The notes under the pieces: model-generated
Database searches by the model: none
What the model was told of the DNA's origin: nothing
Seen by the model: the letters and a program-made list of their open reading frames with translations, nothing else
Origin: an uncultured Pelagibacteraceae bacterium
GTDB lineage: Bacteria > Pseudomonadota > Alphaproteobacteria > Pelagibacterales > Pelagibacteraceae
NCBI GenBank assembly: GCA_902569735.1
Contig: CACFVE010000003.1
Location: 1-64,000 of the forward strand
DNA: 64,000 nucleotides
Direction: 5' to 3'
Shown: positions 20,278 to 29,947 of the stretch, piece by piece
How positions within the stretch are numbered: position 1 is the stretch's first letter
How the letters are laid out: the number at the start of each line of letters is the position of its first letter
Made by a program: the position numbers and the translations under genes

Positions 20278-20999
20278 TATCTAATGATCTTTTTAAATTG
20301 TTTAATAGTTTTGGCTAATCCTATAAATATTGACTCTCCAATTAAAAAATGACCAATATTAAATTCCCTTATACCTTTCGTGTTAGATAGAATTTTAGCT
20401 GATTTATAAGTTAAGCCATGTCCTGCATGAACTTCTAAACCAATCTTGTTACCAAATGAAACTGCTTTTTTTATCTTATTTAATTCATTCTTAAAACTTT
20501 TTTTTTCATTAACCAATTTACAAAATTTTCCTGTATGAATTTCTATACAATCAGCTTTTAATAATTTAGCTAATTTTATATCTGATATTTTAGGCTCTAT
20601 AAATAAACTTACTCTTGATTTATTTTTTTTTAGTTTATAAATCAATTTCTTTAAAAAATTTTTTTTAAAATTTAAGTTTAAGCCTCCTTCAGTAGTAATT
20701 TCTTTTCTTTTTTCAGGCACAATACAAATAAAAGGAGGTGTATGTTTTAAAGCTATTTTTAACATCTCATTTGTCGCTGCTATTTCTAAATTCAAAGGGA
20801 TTTTTAATTTTGAAATAATAGAATAAAGGTCCCCATCATTAATATGTCGTCTATCTTCTCTTAAATGAATTGTTACGGAGTCAGCGCCATACTTTTGTGC
20901 TAAAATAGCTGCTGTTAATGGACTTGGATATTTTTCTCCTCGAGCATTTCTAACAGTTGCAACATGATCTATGTTTACTCCCAGTCTAATTTTTTTCAT
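20277..20999 (-). CDS. pdxJ: pyridoxine 5'-phosphate synthase
   Basis: RLGVNIDHVATVRNARGEKYPSPLTAAILAQKYGADSVTIHLREDRRHI, GLEVHAGHGLTYK. Confidence 0.97.
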   Translation of the reverse strand: MKKIRLGVNIDHVATVRNARGEKYPSPLTAAILAQKYGADSVTIHLREDRRHINDGDLYSIISKLKIPLNLEIAATNEMLKIALKHTPPFICIVPEKRKEITTEGGLNLNFKKNFLKKLIYKLKKNKSRVSLFIEPKISDIKLAKLLKADCIEIHTGKFCKLVNEKKSFKNELNKIKKAVSFGNKIGLEVHAGHGLTYKSAKILSNTKGIREFNIGHFLIGESIFIGLAKTIKQFKKIIR

Positions 21000-21580
21000 T
21001 ATAGATTTCTGCTGCCTGGCTTAACAGCTTGAATTGAAGAAAGACTTTTGGGCAAATTTTCTTTTGTATAAGTTGGAATATCTAGTTCTATTTGTGAAAT
21101 AATGTTTCCCTTTATCGATGATTTTCCTCTTGACCTGTCAATAATACATGCGTAACCAACTAATTTCGCACCTGCTTTATTAACTAATTTTGAGCATTCT
21201 AAACTAGACTTACCAGTAGTAATTACATCTTCTACGACAAGAACTTTATTATTTTTCTTTATTGAAAAATCTCTTCTTAATTTAAATTCACCGTTTACTC
21301 TTTCTGAAAAAATAGTTTCTTTATTTAGTATTCGTCCAATATCATAACCAATGATAATACCTCCCATTGCTGGTGATAGAATTAAATCAAAGTCTTTAAA
21401 AGAAGATTTTATTTTTTCTGCCAGGGAATTACAAATTAGATTAGCTTTTTCAGGTTTGCTAAGTAATTGTGCGCATTGAACATATGATGGGCTATGTAAA
21501 CCTGATGACAATATAAAATGTCCTTCTATTAAGGCTTTACTTTCTTTTAAAATTTTCAAAGATTCTTCGTATGAAAGCAT
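20999..21580 (-). CDS. pyrE: orotate phosphoribosyltransferase
   Basis: GHFILSSGLHSPSYVQCAQLL, LILSPAMGGIIIGYDIGR, KNNKVLVVEDVITTGKSSLE. Confidence 0.95.
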   Translation of the reverse strand: MLSYEESLKILKESKALIEGHFILSSGLHSPSYVQCAQLLSKPEKANLICNSLAEKIKSSFKDFDLILSPAMGGIIIGYDIGRILNKETIFSERVNGEFKLRRDFSIKKNNKVLVVEDVITTGKSSLECSKLVNKAGAKLVGYACIIDRSRGKSSIKGNIISQIELDIPTYTKENLPKSLSSIQAVKPGSRNL

Positions 21581-23285
21581 TTTTTTTCTGTTTATGGCGA
21601 ATTATTCTAAAATTAAAATTGTTTTGTTTTATTTGACTTATCAAGTTTGTAAAGTTTTTTAAATCTTTTATTTGTATATCGAAAGAAAACTGTAAATAAT
21701 CTTTTTTTTTCTTTAACATTTCTACATTTAAGATGTTTCCTTTATTAATTCCAATTAGAGAACTTATATTACCAAGAACTCCTGGCTTATGAGGTAAATC
21801 TACGACAATAGTACTAGTATAATTTTTATCTTTAGGTTTTGAATTCTCTAAAGATTTATCTTGCCAATAACGTCTTATTGATGCTCTTGCTTTTCCAGTT
21901 TTAGATGAAGATAACCAATGGAGTGATGGAGAAGCATTTTTAGAAGTTACAATTTCGACCATGTCACCATTATTTAAATTAGTTTGTAATGTAGATTCTC
22001 TTCCATTTATATTACATCCAACTGCACTCTCTCCTATTTTGGTATGGACAGCATAAGCAAAATCAATAGGTGTAGCGTATTTTGGTAATTTAATTACAGC
22101 ACCCTTAGGAGTAAAACAAAAAACATTTTCTTGAAACATTTGAAGTTTGGTAAATTCATAGTAATGTTCAGGGCTATTTCCTGTTTCAATAATTTCTACT
22201 AAATCTCTTAACCAATCGTATTCTTTCCAAGATAATTCTGAAAATTTTTCTGAGGATTTATATTTCCAGTGAGAAGCTATTCCTCTTTCGGCAAATTCAT
22301 GCATTTCATTTGTTCTAATTTGAATTTCAATTCTATTTTTCTTTGGTCCAATAATTGAAGTATGAATTGATCTATATTTATTTATTTTGGGAGTTGAAAT
22401 ATAATCTTTAAATTTACCAGGTATGGCTGAAAACTTACTATGAAATATTCCAAGTGCTTTATAGCATTCATCGATATCATTAACTAAAATTCTAAATCCG
22501 ATTATATCAGTGAGTTGTTCTAAGGATATTTTTTTGTTTTGAATCTTTCTCCATATTGAAAAAGGAGTTTTTTCTCTTCCAGTAATTGTTGCATTAACTC
22601 CATTATCTTTTAATAAAAGAATTAATTCAGCTGCTATCAATTTAAAAGTGTCTTCTCTGTTACTTTTAATAAATTTTAATCTATCTAATATCAGATCTCT
22701 AGCTGGTTTGTTTAAAACAGAAAAAGAAAGATCCTCTAATTCATCTCTTATCCTATTCATTCCCATACGATCTGCTAATGGTGCATAAATTTCCATAGTT
22801 TCTTTAGCTTTTCTAATTATTTTTTCTTTATCTTTAACAAAATTAATTGTTCTCATGTTATGAAGTCTGTCTGCTAATTTAACAAGCAAAACTCTTATAT
22901 CTTTTGATGTGGCTAATATTAATTTTCTAAAGTTCTCTGCTTTTGAATTATTTGAAGCTTTGTCTTCTAATGCTGACAACTTGGTTACTCCATCAACTAA
23001 ATTAGCAACTTCTTCACCAAACTCTTTTCGTACAGTTTCATAAGTAACATTCGTATCTTCGATTGTATCATGCAATAAACCAGTAGTAATTGTAGCGCTA
23101 TCAAGTTTTAATTCTGTTAAAATATTTGCTACTGCAACGGGATGAATAATGTATGGAACACCCTCGTCTCTTCTTTGATTTTGATGAGCGTTTAAAGCAA
23201 AGTTGTAAGCTTTATTCAAAGACTTTGAATTTAAAAATTTGTTATATGATTTAATTTTATCAATTAATTCACTATTATTAATCAT
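21537..23285 (-). CDS. bifunctional (p)ppGpp synthetase/hydrolase (Rsh/SpoT family)
   Basis: HD domain (YIIHPVAVANIL...TGLLHDTIEDT), synthetase (LTDIIGFRILV..., KFKDYISTPKINKYRSIHTSI), TGS (CFTPKGAVIKLPKYATPIDFAYAVHT), ACT-like C-terminus. Confidence 0.96.
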   Translation of the reverse strand: MINNSELIDKIKSYNKFLNSKSLNKAYNFALNAHQNQRRDEGVPYIIHPVAVANILTELKLDSATITTGLLHDTIEDTNVTYETVRKEFGEEVANLVDGVTKLSALEDKASNNSKAENFRKLILATSKDIRVLLVKLADRLHNMRTINFVKDKEKIIRKAKETMEIYAPLADRMGMNRIRDELEDLSFSVLNKPARDLILDRLKFIKSNREDTFKLIAAELILLLKDNGVNATITGREKTPFSIWRKIQNKKISLEQLTDIIGFRILVNDIDECYKALGIFHSKFSAIPGKFKDYISTPKINKYRSIHTSIIGPKKNRIEIQIRTNEMHEFAERGIASHWKYKSSEKFSELSWKEYDWLRDLVEIIETGNSPEHYYEFTKLQMFQENVFCFTPKGAVIKLPKYATPIDFAYAVHTKIGESAVGCNINGRESTLQTNLNNGDMVEIVTSKNASPSLHWLSSSKTGKARASIRRYWQDKSLENSKPKDKNYTSTIVVDLPHKPGVLGNISSLIGINKGNILNVEMLKKKKDYLQFSFDIQIKDLKNFTNLISQIKQNNFNFRIIRHKQKKNAFIRRIFENFKRK

Positions 23286-23287
23286 AA

Positions 23288-23797
23288 TCAGATAATAACA
23301 CTTTTACGCAATCTTGTAATCTCTATCCTCGAATTTTGGCTTAATTCATTAATTAAATAATCAACATTTTTCTTAAAAACTGGGTGTATCCATTCTGGAT
23401 CTATTTCTTTTATTGGATAAAGGACAAAATTACGAATATGAGATCTTGGATGAGGTAATTTCAGCAATTTATCTTTTTTAACTAAACCGTTAAAATCAAT
23501 TATATCGATATCACAAACTCTGGGATCATTTTTTTTTGATCTTATTCTTCCAATTTTTCTCTCGATTAAGAAAATTTCCCTTATTAATTTAGTGTAATCA
23601 AAACTATATTCTGCTAAAATTCCAATATTAGCAAATCTAGGTAGTTTTTTATTTGGGTAAGAAGGTGTTTCATAAAAATTAGAAATTTTATTTATCTTTA
23701 TTTTTGAGTCAATTAATAAATTAACAGCGATCGAAATATTCTTAAACTTCGTTCCATACTCTGAGTTTAAATTTGAACCAATATTAAGGTGTATCAT
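23288..23797 (-). CDS. folK: 2-amino-4-hydroxy-6-hydroxymethyldihydropteridine pyrophosphokinase
   Basis: LNIGSNL...[20 protein letters not shown]...[27 protein letters not shown]...[16 protein letters not shown]. Confidence 0.93.
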   Translation of the reverse strand: MIHLNIGSNLNSEYGTKFKNISIAVNLLIDSKIKINKISNFYETPSYPNKKLPRFANIGILAEYSFDYTKLIREIFLIERKIGRIRSKKNDPRVCDIDIIDFNGLVKKDKLLKLPHPRSHIRNFVLYPIKEIDPEWIHPVFKKNVDYLINELSQNSRIEITRLRKSVII

Positions 23798-24267
23798 TTG
23801 TTAGTTTTGCTAAGGAGTCTTGCTTTTTCACGATTCCAGTCTCTAGTTTTTTTTACTTGTCTTTTGTCATAAAGTTTTTTTCCTTTTGCTACTGCTATTT
23901 GAATTTTTACTTTACCTTTTAGAAAATATAATTTTGTAGGTACAATAGTTAAACCTTCTTGATTAATTCTACCTATAAGTTTGTTAATTTCTCTTCTTTT
24001 TAAAAGTAATTTTCTTTCTCCCTTTGGATTGTGATTATTGTATGAAGATTGTCGATAGAGAGGTATATGTGAATTAATTAAAAATAATTCATTAGCTTTA
24101 TCTAATGCATATGAATCAGCGATACTTCCTTTTCCTTCTCTTAAAGATTTAACTTCTGAGCCTTTTAAAGCAATTCCAGCTTCTAATAATTCAAGAAAAA
24201 AATAATTAAAACTAGCTTTTCTATTTAAGCAAATTATCTTTTGACCAGGAACTTTTTTTTGTTTCAT
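23794..24267 (-). CDS. smpB: SsrA-binding protein
   Basis: [42 protein letters not shown]...[25 protein letters not shown]...[10 protein letters not shown]. Confidence 0.96.
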   Translation of the reverse strand: MKQKKVPGQKIICLNRKASFNYFFLELLEAGIALKGSEVKSLREGKGSIADSYALDKANELFLINSHIPLYRQSSYNNHNPKGERKLLLKRREINKLIGRINQEGLTIVPTKLYFLKGKVKIQIAVAKGKKLYDKRQVKKTRDWNREKARLLSKTNK

Positions 24268-25136
24268 TAAAGTATATTAGCTACTTTAAGAGCTTTAGAT
24301 ATTTTTTCTTTTGTTTCATCTCTAACTTCAACTAATGGTAATCTAACATCTGGATCACACATTCCTAAAAGTGAAGCTGCGTATTTAACTGGAGATGGAT
24401 TACTCTCTATAAACATAGCAGAGTGAACTGGCTGCAAAATCTTATCTAATTTATCCGATCCTACAAAATTATTAGCGCAGGATTTTTGAAAATCTGAACA
24501 TAACTTAGCCGCTATGTTTGCTGTTACGCTTATAGATCCTGTTCCACCTCTTTTATTAAATTCTAGTGCATTATCATCGTTGCCAGTTAATTGAATAAAT
24601 TCTTTACCCATTGATTTAAGTTGTTGATCAACTCTATCTAGGTCTCCTGTAGCATCTTTAACGCCTACTATGTTTTTTAGTTCATATAGTTTGCTCATTG
24701 TTTCAACTGTCATATCTATTACTGAACGTGATGGAATATTATAGATAATAATAGGTATACCTACGTTGTCATTAATTTTTTTATAATGTTGAAACAATCC
24801 TTCTTGAGTTGGTTTGTTGTAATAAGGTGTAACAACAAGTAAAGCATTTGATCCAGCTTTTTCAGCATATTTTGATAGTTCTACTGCTTCATCTGTTGAA
24901 TTTGATCCTGTCCCAGCAATTACTGGAATTTTTCCTCCACATTCTTTAACGGCGATCGCAATAATCTTTCTATGTTCATCATGAGATAATGTTGGGGACT
25001 CGCCTGTTGTACCACCAGGAACTATGCCATTTGTTCCATTTTTTAGGTGATAATGAATTAAATTACGATAAACATCCTCATTTAGAGCGTTGTTTTTAAA
25101 TGGAGTTATTAAGGCTACAATTGATCCTTTAAGCAT
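24267..25136 (-). CDS. dapA: 4-hydroxy-tetrahydrodipicolinate synthase
   Basis: [72 protein letters not shown]. Confidence 0.97.
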   Translation of the reverse strand: MLKGSIVALITPFKNNALNEDVYRNLIHYHLKNGTNGIVPGGTTGESPTLSHDEHRKIIAIAVKECGGKIPVIAGTGSNSTDEAVELSKYAEKAGSNALLVVTPYYNKPTQEGLFQHYKKINDNVGIPIIIYNIPSRSVIDMTVETMSKLYELKNIVGVKDATGDLDRVDQQLKSMGKEFIQLTGNDDNALEFNKRGGTGSISVTANIAAKLCSDFQKSCANNFVGSDKLDKILQPVHSAMFIESNPSPVKYAASLLGMCDPDVRLPLVEVRDETKEKISKALKVANIL

Positions 25137-25166
25137 AAAACAATATAAGATAGTTAATTTTAACTT

Positions 25167-27416
25167 ATGCCTTATAAATTAATTAGTCTAGTATTTTTAT
25201 TATATTTTTCAATTATTAATAAAGCTTATTGTGAAAACGAATTCGTTTTACCGCTAAAAAAACCGTCTATTTTTAAAAAAATTGAAAAAAATATAACAGT
25301 TGATAAGAAATTAGCCTTACCTCAGCAAAAACCAATCTTAAAATCAACTAAACCTGAACAAAAAATCATAAAAGAAGAAATTAAAAAAGAAAAAGAAAAA
25401 GAAATAAAAGAAATAGTAAAAAAAGAAGTTGCAAAAATTGATACAGGATTTTTATACCCGCAAAAAAAACCAGTAACTTATAAAACTACATTTAAAGAAA
25501 CAAAAACATCAACAATATTAAATGCAAAAGATTTTGCAAAGGCTAAAGAAACTATCAAATTTATTAAAGCACGAAAATGGAATAGTGCAATCAAAAGCGC
25601 TGAAAAAGTCAAAGACAGAGATTTTCGAACTTTAATTACATGGATGTATTTAAAAACAACTGGTAATTCAGCTACATTTAATGATTACAAAAAATTTATA
25701 GAAAGAAATTCAGATTATCCTAGAATTAATAGAATAAAATATCTTGCTGAACAAAAAATTTATTTAAGAAATAACTCTCCTACTTCAATTATAAATTGGT
25801 TCGAAAAAAATCCACCTTTGGGAGGATTAGGAAAAATTAAATTGGCTGAGGCTTTTTTAGAACAAGGAAAGACATCTGAAGTTCAAAAACTAGTAAAAGA
25901 AGGCTGGATAACAGCTGAAATAAGAAAAAATGATTTAGGTTACTATAGAGCTAAATTTAAAAAATTTTTAACTTCAGAAGATCATTTAAAAAGAGCTGAT
26001 TATCTAGCTTGGGAGAGAAAATATTGGGATTTAAAAAGAATGTTAAAATATCTTCCAACAGATGAACGTGCTCTTTATAATGCAAGACAAATATTGATGA
26101 GTAATTCTTATGGTGTTGATAATGCTATAGCCAAAGTTCCTGCTCATCTTAAAAATAATCCTGGATTAGAATTTGATAGATTAAGATGGAGAAATAGAAG
26201 AGGAAGATTGGAGGGATCATTAGAGATTTTATACAAAAACTCAAACAAGACTGAACGGCAAATGATAAGGCCCGATCTTTGGTGGGAGCAAAGAAAAAGT
26301 GTGACAAGATCCTTAATATATAAAAAAAGATATAAAACAGCATATAAAATTTCAAGTGAGCATTCCTTATCTTCTGGTTCATCTTTTGCAGAAGCTGAAT
26401 GGCTTTCTGGTTGGATAGCTCTATCTTTCTTAAATTCAGCTGAATATGCAATAAATCATTTTGAAAATTTTTATAACAATGTTGGTTATCCTATTAGTTT
26501 GGCGCGAGGTGCTTATTGGTTAGGAGTTGCTCACAAAGAACTAGGAAATATTGATAAAGCTAAAAAATATTTTACTGAGGGTGCAAAATTTCCAATGACT
26601 TATTACGGCCAACTATCATTTAATGAAATAAATCCTGGAGGAAACTTTGAGTTAGTTGATGATTCTAATATTGATAAGGATTATGAAAAAGAATTTAAAA
26701 AAAACAGATTAATAAATCATGTAATACTTTTAAAGGAACTAGATGCTACTAAATATGCAAAAGATATACTAAAACATTTAGCCCAATTAAATATAAATAA
26801 AGGTAGTGAAGTTTTAGCAGCTAAACTTTCTACAAAAGTTGGAAGATATGACTTTGCTATTCAAATATCAAAACAAGCTTCTTATGAAAAAAGATTTTAC
26901 AACAAATATAATTATCCTATCATAGCTACACCTAATCAAATTAATAATAAAAGAATGCCAAATTCAGAAGTTGTTTTAGCAATTATACGTCAAGAAAGTG
27001 AATTTGATGCCAAAGCAAATAGTTGGGCTGGAGCAAGAGGAATGATGCAGTTAATGAAGTATACCGCTAAAATTGTTGCCAAACAGGCTAAACTTCCTTA
27101 CAGTATAAGCAGATTAACCAGAGATCCAGAATATAATATTAAACTGGGATCTTATTATTTTAATTCACTAATGGAAGAGTATAATGGAGTATATCCATTT
27201 GCTATAGCTGCTTATAATGCTGGACCTAATAGAGTGAAAACTTGGCGAAGAATTAATGGAGATCCTTCAAAAGGCAAATTATCATATGTAAATTGGATAG
27301 AGTTAATTAGATTTAAAGAAACAAGAAACTATGTTCAGAGAGTATTAGAAAACATAAATGTCTATAAATATATGCTAAGCAAAGAGCCTGTTAAAATTGA
27401 TAATTTTTTTAACTAA
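25167..27416 (+). CDS. slt: soluble lytic murein transglycosylase
   Basis: Signal peptide, long helical superhelix, C-terminal SLT domain AIIRQESEFDAKANSWAGARGMMQLM...AIAAYNAGPNRVKTWRR. Confidence 0.92.
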   Translation: MPYKLISLVFLLYFSIINKAYCENEFVLPLKKPSIFKKIEKNITVDKKLALPQQKPILKSTKPEQKIIKEEIKKEKEKEIKEIVKKEVAKIDTGFLYPQKKPVTYKTTFKETKTSTILNAKDFAKAKETIKFIKARKWNSAIKSAEKVKDRDFRTLITWMYLKTTGNSATFNDYKKFIERNSDYPRINRIKYLAEQKIYLRNNSPTSIINWFEKNPPLGGLGKIKLAEAFLEQGKTSEVQKLVKEGWITAEIRKNDLGYYRAKFKKFLTSEDHLKRADYLAWERKYWDLKRMLKYLPTDERALYNARQILMSNSYGVDNAIAKVPAHLKNNPGLEFDRLRWRNRRGRLEGSLEILYKNSNKTERQMIRPDLWWEQRKSVTRSLIYKKRYKTAYKISSEHSLSSGSSFAEAEWLSGWIALSFLNSAEYAINHFENFYNNVGYPISLARGAYWLGVAHKELGNIDKAKKYFTEGAKFPMTYYGQLSFNEINPGGNFELVDDSNIDKDYEKEFKKNRLINHVILLKELDATKYAKDILKHLAQLNINKGSEVLAAKLSTKVGRYDFAIQISKQASYEKRFYNKYNYPIIATPNQINNKRMPNSEVVLAIIRQESEFDAKANSWAGARGMMQLMKYTAKIVAKQAKLPYSISRLTRDPEYNIKLGSYYFNSLMEEYNGVYPFAIAAYNAGPNRVKTWRRINGDPSKGKLSYVNWIELIRFKETRNYVQRVLENINVYKYMLSKEPVKIDNFFN

Positions 27417-27419
27417 TAA

Positions 27420-27511
27420 TGGCGGAAGAGGAGAGATTCGAACTCTCGGTACGATATTACTCGTACGGTTAGTTAGCAACCAACTGGTTTAAACCGCTCA
27501 CCCACTCTTCC
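27420..27511 (-). tRNA. tRNA-Ser (anticodon GCU), 3' CCA encoded
   Basis: Reverse complement GGAAGAGTGGGTGAGCGGTTTAAACCAGTTGGTTGCTAACTAACCGTACGAGTAATATCGTACCGAGAGTTCGAATCTCTCCTCTTCCGCCA: acceptor GGAAGAG/CTCTTCC, anticodon loop TTGCTAA, long variable arm, T arm GAGAG-TTCGAAT-CTCTC. Confidence 0.95.
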
Positions 27512-27580
27512 CAATAACCAGGTTTATTTAGTACTAATTATTAAATAATTAACTTATAAATCAATCTAAAAAATGGTCAA

Positions 27581-28453
27581 ATGAAGAAAATCTTAATAGA
27601 AGGTTCATTATTTACAATTGGAGCATCTCTTTGGTGGGGCGTTATAGGGGTTTTTTATTTTAAATTTGTATCTTTCGCTTCTCCCCTAGAACTAACAATC
27701 CACAGAACAATATGGACGGCAATTCTTCTAATAATTACAACTTTCTATTACTCTAAATGGTCTGAATTTAAAAATATAATCAATAAACCCAAAAATTTGT
27801 TTGTACTATTTTTAACTGGATCTCTAATAGCAATAAATTGGTTTACATGGTTATATGCTGTAAGCACCGACAATCTATTAGATGGCAGTTTGGGTTATTA
27901 TATATTTCCTATTTTAAGTGTTTTCCTGGGAATTATCTTTTTAAAAGAACCTTATAATAAAAACAAAATTATATCTGTTGGATTGGTTATTTTGTCTCTA
28001 ATTTATCTATTATATCAATTAAAAACAGTTCCATGGATAGGAATTACTGTTGCAATTACTTTTAGTTTGTATGGACTTATTAGAAAAAAAATTAATGTCT
28101 CTTCAGATATAGGTCTTTTGATAGAAACTTTATTAATGACACCATTTGCTTTGGTTTTGTTTTATTATTTAACAATTAACAATATCAATATTTTTTCACC
28201 TAATGAACCAGTTTTATCTTTTTATTTATTTTGGTCTGGTTTGATGACCTTGGTTCCTCTATTTTGGTACACTAAAGGATTTAATTTAGTAGGTATTGGA
28301 GCAGCTAGTATGATTTTTTTTTTAACTCCAACAGCACAATTTTTTTTAGGTTTCTATTATTATGGAGAACCTTTAAATATACATAAACTTATCAGCTTCC
28401 TATTCATTTGGATAGCAGTGGTGATTTACTTAAATGAGTTACGTAAAGAATAA
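27581..28453 (+). CDS. rarD: RarD/EamA family drug/metabolite transporter
   Basis: WWGVIGVFYFKFVSFASPLELTIHRTIW, INWFTWLYAVSTDNLLDGSLGYYIFPILSVFLGIIFLKE, LVPLFWYTKGFNLVGIGAASMIFFLTPTAQFFLGF. Confidence 0.88.
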   Translation: MKKILIEGSLFTIGASLWWGVIGVFYFKFVSFASPLELTIHRTIWTAILLIITTFYYSKWSEFKNIINKPKNLFVLFLTGSLIAINWFTWLYAVSTDNLLDGSLGYYIFPILSVFLGIIFLKEPYNKNKIISVGLVILSLIYLLYQLKTVPWIGITVAITFSLYGLIRKKINVSSDIGLLIETLLMTPFALVLFYYLTINNINIFSPNEPVLSFYLFWSGLMTLVPLFWYTKGFNLVGIGAASMIFFLTPTAQFFLGFYYYGEPLNIHKLISFLFIWIAVVIYLNELRKE

Positions 28454-29877
28454 AGAAATAAGATTAATAAAGGAACAATTAAAGAAGTTAAAAAAGCAAC
28501 AAATAATAAGTTTGTTTTAATAAAGGAGCTAAAATTATCAATTGAAATTATGTTTCCAACTAAAATACTACTTTGAAAATCTTGGCTTGGAAAAAATAAT
28601 AATCCAATAAAAAGACCAGTGAAAATTGAAAGAGCAGCTATTTTTAAATTAATCTTATTATTAAAAAAACCATAAAATATTGTAACCACTGCTGCGCAAC
28701 ATAATAAATCTGCTAATAAAAACAGATACAAAATACTATAACCTTTAGAGGCAAAGAAAAAAACTGATAAACTTAGTAATAAAATTATTACTTGAGTTTT
28801 GTTTTTAATATTTTTACCTTTTAAATGTTTATTTATTTGTTCGCCATTTACAATTATCAAACTAGAAATAGCATTGATTAATGTATCAATTGTACTAAGT
28901 GTTAATGAAAGAGCAAATATTAGTACAGAAATAACTATTAAAGAGTTTTTATTACTGAATAATAAATCAAAAAAACCTAAATCAGGGCTTACTTCAGGAT
29001 TTAATGAAATAGCAATAAGACCAGAGTAACCCATCCAAAATACAATGAAAAATATAAGAATTGATGAATATATCAAACTTGATTTTAATATAGAATTATT
29101 TTTAGCCGAAAAAACTCTTTGCCAGTTTCCTTGATGAAATAGATTTGTTGCAGCAACAGCAATAAAAAAAGTTAATCCAGCTGTATAATTTGGTAAATAA
29201 TTTTTATCTAATAATAAGGGTGAATTTTTTTTTATAATTTCTGAACTTGTAAAATTAATGTTTTCTAAAATTAAAAATATAGATAGTAAAATAATAATAG
29301 TTATAAAGATAAATTGATATTTATCAGTAATAATTGAAAGTTTAAAACCACCTCTCAGGATATAAAGTAAACAAATTACTAAAGTTATCGCTGATGTTAG
29401 CCACAAAGGTACGTCTGATATAAAATTTAATAAAAATGCTATTGCAGTAACTTCGGCTACTAAAAATATAGTCATATAAAAAAATATTAAAAATAAACTT
29501 ATTTTTAGAATGCCAATACCAAACCTTTTCTTGATAAATTCAGTTAATGTTAAACCGTTTGGAAATTCTTTTCTGATCTTTGGACCAAAATTCAATAAAA
29601 ATAGCATAGGTGACGCTGTGCCCAAGGCATAACCAATGACCGCTCCTATTCCACCCCAAGTGGCTGCGGAGGCTGGGCCAAATAAAATCCATGACCCTAG
29701 AGCTGATGCGGTTAAGCTTGCTGTTAATGAAAAAGTATTTTCATCTCTATTGCCAACGATATAATTTTTATCATTAGAAATTTTTTTAGTATTTAAATAT
29801 CCCAGTACTATAAAAAATAAACCTACTATAATCGTTACTGTTAGTGATGTTTTTATTGATATGTACGTTGTTTCCAT
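28426..29877 (-). CDS. thiV: sodium:solute symporter family transporter under TPP riboswitch; likely thiamin/HMP precursor uptake (ThiV-like)
   Basis: Multi-TM SSS-family protein (TLTEFIKKRFG, TDKYQFIFITI, HQGNWQRVFSAKN) immediately preceded by a TPP riboswitch; matches the established description of the SAR11 ThiV candidate HMP transporter. Confidence 0.78.
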   Translation of the reverse strand: METTYISIKTSLTVTIIVGLFFIVLGYLNTKKISNDKNYIVGNRDENTFSLTASLTASALGSWILFGPASAATWGGIGAVIGYALGTASPMLFLLNFGPKIRKEFPNGLTLTEFIKKRFGIGILKISLFLIFFYMTIFLVAEVTAIAFLLNFISDVPLWLTSAITLVICLLYILRGGFKLSIITDKYQFIFITIIILLSIFLILENINFTSSEIIKKNSPLLLDKNYLPNYTAGLTFFIAVAATNLFHQGNWQRVFSAKNNSILKSSLIYSSILIFFIVFWMGYSGLIAISLNPEVSPDLGFFDLLFSNKNSLIVISVLIFALSLTLSTIDTLINAISSLIIVNGEQINKHLKGKNIKNKTQVIILLLSLSVFFFASKGYSILYLFLLADLLCCAAVVTIFYGFFNNKINLKIAALSIFTGLFIGLLFFPSQDFQSSILVGNIISIDNFSSFIKTNLLFVAFLTSLIVPLLILFLYSLRNSFK

Positions 29878-29880
29878 AGT

Positions 29881-29940
29881 TCCCTCACTGAATTACCGGT
29901 CAGGTTCATTGGGTATAATCTCAGTCTTATAGACACCCCC
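29881..29940 (-). promoter_or_regulatory. TPP riboswitch (THI element)
   Basis: Reverse complement GGGGGTGTCTATAAGACTGAGATTATACCCAATGAACCTGACCGGTAATTCAGTGAGGGA contains the conserved CTGAGA...ACCC...TGAACCTGA...GGTAAT..CAG.GAGGGA core, with GTCT/AGAC and CTGA/TCAG hairpins. Confidence 0.9.
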
Positions 29941-29947
29941 TTTTTAT

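Noticed and set aside
26149-26451. 100-aa - strand ORF inside slt
   Set aside because: Antisense, low complexity, no RBS or family pattern.
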